7,961 nt of DNA. Source: a bacterium (GTDB lineage: Bacteria > Hydrogenedentota > Hydrogenedentia > Hydrogenedentiales > SLHB01). Where the stretch lies: contig JAAEQP010001705.1 of NCBI GenBank assembly GCA_024231375.1, forward strand, positions 1 through 7,961, in the 5' to 3' direction. A program made the position numbers and the translations under genes. Below are positions 6,975-7,961 of the stretch, one piece after another (the stretch's first letter is position 1; every line of letters starts with the position of its first letter). The notes under the pieces are model-generated. The model did no database searches. It was not told where the DNA came from and saw only the letters and a list, made by a program, of their open reading frames with translations.

Positions 6975-7680
6975 AGTTGTGCGGACGGAACTCGACCCAG
7001 TCGAAGATGCCGTGGTTCTCCTGAGCGGGAATGTGGTCGCCGATGAAGGTCAGGTTTTCGACGCTGCAGTGAATGGTGAAAGTGGCCGGTGTTTCGACCG
7101 ATGAATCGAGCTCCTTCATGAGCTTGCCGTCGATGAACCATCGGATGAACATGCCTTTGGGGCGATCTTCGAGGTCAATGGCGAGGGTGTACCATCGCCC
7201 GGCCTTGAGACTGACCTGGCTGGAGCTGTAGGGATGGCCCTGGGTCGTGCAGTAACAGACAACTTCATCGTCTTTCGCGTTCAGTTTCTCCCGAAGCTTG
7301 CTCGTACCGGAGCCAATCTCGAAATCCACCTCGCGGGTATCGTCGCGGTAGAGAAACGCACCGATACTGGCCTGGTCGCCCATCCCCATGGGCGGCACGT
7401 ACACGCGCCACGTGTATCGTCCGCACCCGAACCGCTGGCCCGTGCACACTTTCACGCGGTCGCGCGTGTCGGGACGGGTGGAGATGCGTAGCACGCCGTC
7501 TTCAATGACATAGCTGTGGGGGCTGCCAGCCGACGAATCGTCCTGCCAACCGTCGAGGGTGTCGAAATCCCAGCGCGTGGGGGGTCCGAGCGTTGGCCCG
7601 CTGGTGTCTGGCGAGGCGCAGGAAGCGCTGAGAAGCGCGAGTGCGGGTATCGCGACGCGATGAAGGCTGTTCCAGGGCAT
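6973..7680 (-). CDS. GH16-like lipoprotein (jelly-roll, ExDxE motif)
   Basis: This 235-residue protein has a lipoprotein-type N-terminus (hydrophobic 9-18, then LSASC with Cys21 as the likely lipidated residue), so it is probably membrane-anchored outside the cytoplasm. The rest reads as a concanavalin-like jelly roll: CGRYTWRVYVPP (86-97), REVDFEIG (116-123), RWYTLAIDLEDRPKGMFIRWFIDGKLMKE (162-190) and a terminal FDWVEF (226-231). Glu117-x-Asp119-x-Glu121 matches the GH16 catalytic motif without the extra residue found in laminarinases and agarases, as in licheninases and plant XTHs. That points to beta-glucan or related glycan cleavage, though a non-catalytic LamG-like role is possible. GGAGG lies nine bases before the ATG at 7680. 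It is the first gene of a two-gene unit with the GHL10-like gene. Confidence 0.68.
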   Translation of the reverse strand: MPWNSLHRVAIPALALLSASCASPDTSGPTLGPPTRWDFDTLDGWQDDSSAGSPHSYVIEDGVLRISTRPDTRDRVKVCTGQRFGCGRYTWRVYVPPMGMGDQASIGAFLYRDDTREVDFEIGSGTSKLREKLNAKDDEVVCYCTTQGHPYSSSQVSLKAGRWYTLAIDLEDRPKGMFIRWFIDGKLMKELDSSVETPATFTIHCSVENLTFIGDHIPAQENHGIFDWVEFRPHN

Positions 7681-7689
7681 TGTGTTCGT

Positions 7690-7694
7690 CCTCC
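7690..7694 (-). promoter_or_regulatory. ribosome binding site of the GH16-like gene
   Basis: GGAGG on the minus strand, nine bases before the ATG at 7680. It lies only 7 bp from the foot of the hairpin at 7702-7773, so a folded leader would end almost at the ribosome site. Confidence 0.8.
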
Positions 7695-7701
7695 GGGTCT
7701 G

Positions 7702-7773
7702 CCCGAAAGCGGGGACAGTCCCGTCTCCGTCCGCCTACGGCGGACTCCGCTTGGTACAGTCCCCGTTTTCGGG
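7702..7773 (-). repeat. REP-like 72-bp imperfect hairpin
   Basis: Bases 7702-7719 pair with 7756-7773 (one G-T wobble, one A-A mismatch). An inner perfect 7-bp stem pairs 7729-7735 with 7739-7745 around the loop TAC. The outer stem contains CGGGGACAG facing CAGTCCCCG, the same motif with the same A-A mismatch found in the core of both ~163-bp elements, so the sequences look related. It lies between the probable promoter and the ribosome site of the GH16-like gene and may form in its leader RNA. Confidence 0.82.
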
Positions 7774-7782
7774 TTGCTGCGC

Positions 7783-7791
7783 AGTGTAGCA
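7783..7791 (-). promoter_or_regulatory. possible extended -10 of the GH16-like/GHL10-like unit
   Basis: TGCTACACT on the minus strand fits TGn plus a TATAAT-like hexamer. A transcript from here would start near 7776 and carry the whole REP-like hairpin in its leader. No -35 is recognisable, so this is tentative. Confidence 0.3.
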
Positions 7792-7844
7792 GACGGTCGC
7801 CTCCCCCTGCGATCACGACGAGGGTGTACGCGAGAGCGGGGACA

Positions 7845-7861
7845 GCGGGGCTGTTGAGAAG
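7845..7861 (+). repeat. solitary left terminus of the palindromic element
   Basis: GCGGGGCTGTTGAGAAG matches the left terminal repeat of copy 1 (3639-3655) except at position 2. It follows a GCGGGGACAG stretch (7836-7845) that resembles the element core. The bases to its right do not continue as the known element, so it is a remnant or a different family member. Confidence 0.62.
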
Positions 7862-7906
7862 GTGGCAACCCCGATGACCTCAGTTCCACGGACGGACACC
7901 ACCTCC

Positions 7907-7961
7907 ACGTCATCCCGAGCGAAGTCGAGGGATCTCTCATCGGCGAGCGCCTACCTACAAG
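7907..7961. repeat. truncated copy of the 82-bp hairpin repeat at the window end
   Basis: Bases 7907-7937 are identical to 1-31. The next 22 bases resemble the reverse-complemented spacer of the left-hand copy (about 17 of 22 positions). The window ends two bases into the expected second arm. The copy is therefore cut by the sequence end rather than shown to be biologically truncated. Confidence 0.88.

Noticed and set aside
5615..6976. 453-codon open frame on the plus strand opposite the GHL10-like gene
   Set aside because: It mirrors a gene with clear signal peptide, ribosome site and family motifs. Its translation shows no recognisable domain; long antisense frames are expected at this GC content.
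1..7961. Composite transposon or genomic island bounded by the 31-bp direct repeats
   Set aside because: No transposase or integrase, no target-site duplication, and the repeats belong to an interspersed hairpin family. An assembly break explains their position at the ends.
1..7961. Circular plasmid
   Set aside because: The right-end repeat should continue into a second arm, but the left end restarts with the first arm. There is no terminal overlap and no replication gene.

Overview
The window looks like a short contig from an uncultured, environmental, moderately GC-rich bacterium. The gene set is a Tat-exported Cys-type sulfatase, a DUF5060 glycosidase-like protein, a GHL10-like protein, a GH16-like lipoprotein and a type 2 PyrF. 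Together with the density of REP-like hairpins, it recalls Planctomycetota, Hydrogenedentota, Lentisphaerota or similar polysaccharide-degrading lineages. That placement is inference; nothing in the window fixes the phylum. No rRNA, tRNA, transposase, integrase or CRISPR array is visible.

All five supported genes lie on the minus strand, so transcription runs from right to left. At the right, a GH16-like lipoprotein gene (6973-7680) and a GHL10-like gene (5285-6961) form a tight pair; the second gene's Shine-Dalgarno overlaps the stop codon of the first. pyrF (4016-4951) follows, then the DUF5060 gene (1917-3602), then the sulfatase (252-1703). Every product except PyrF carries an export signal: lipoprotein, Sec, Sec and Tat respectively. 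The exported proteins could cooperate on a sulfated polysaccharide, but no transporter, regulator or sulfatase-maturation gene is present to confirm this. PyrF is a pyrimidine-synthesis enzyme and does not fit the theme.

The most striking content is non-coding. Two approximately 163-bp copies of a nested palindromic, MITE/REP-like element lie in the same orientation on either side of pyrF. Solitary copies of its terminus lie near both window ends and against the left edge of the second copy. A related 72-bp REP-like hairpin sits just upstream of the GH16-like gene. A second repeat family, with perfect 29-bp inverted arms, forms the left end of the window; the right end stops inside another copy. 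This suggests an assembly break at a repeat.

The longest open frames of pyrF and the DUF5060 gene run back through the ~163-bp elements. The two translated element copies differ almost only by amino-acid-changing substitutions, so these extensions are artefacts. The starts given here are internal ATGs, placed by signal peptides, ribosome binding sites or the family's usual N-terminus.
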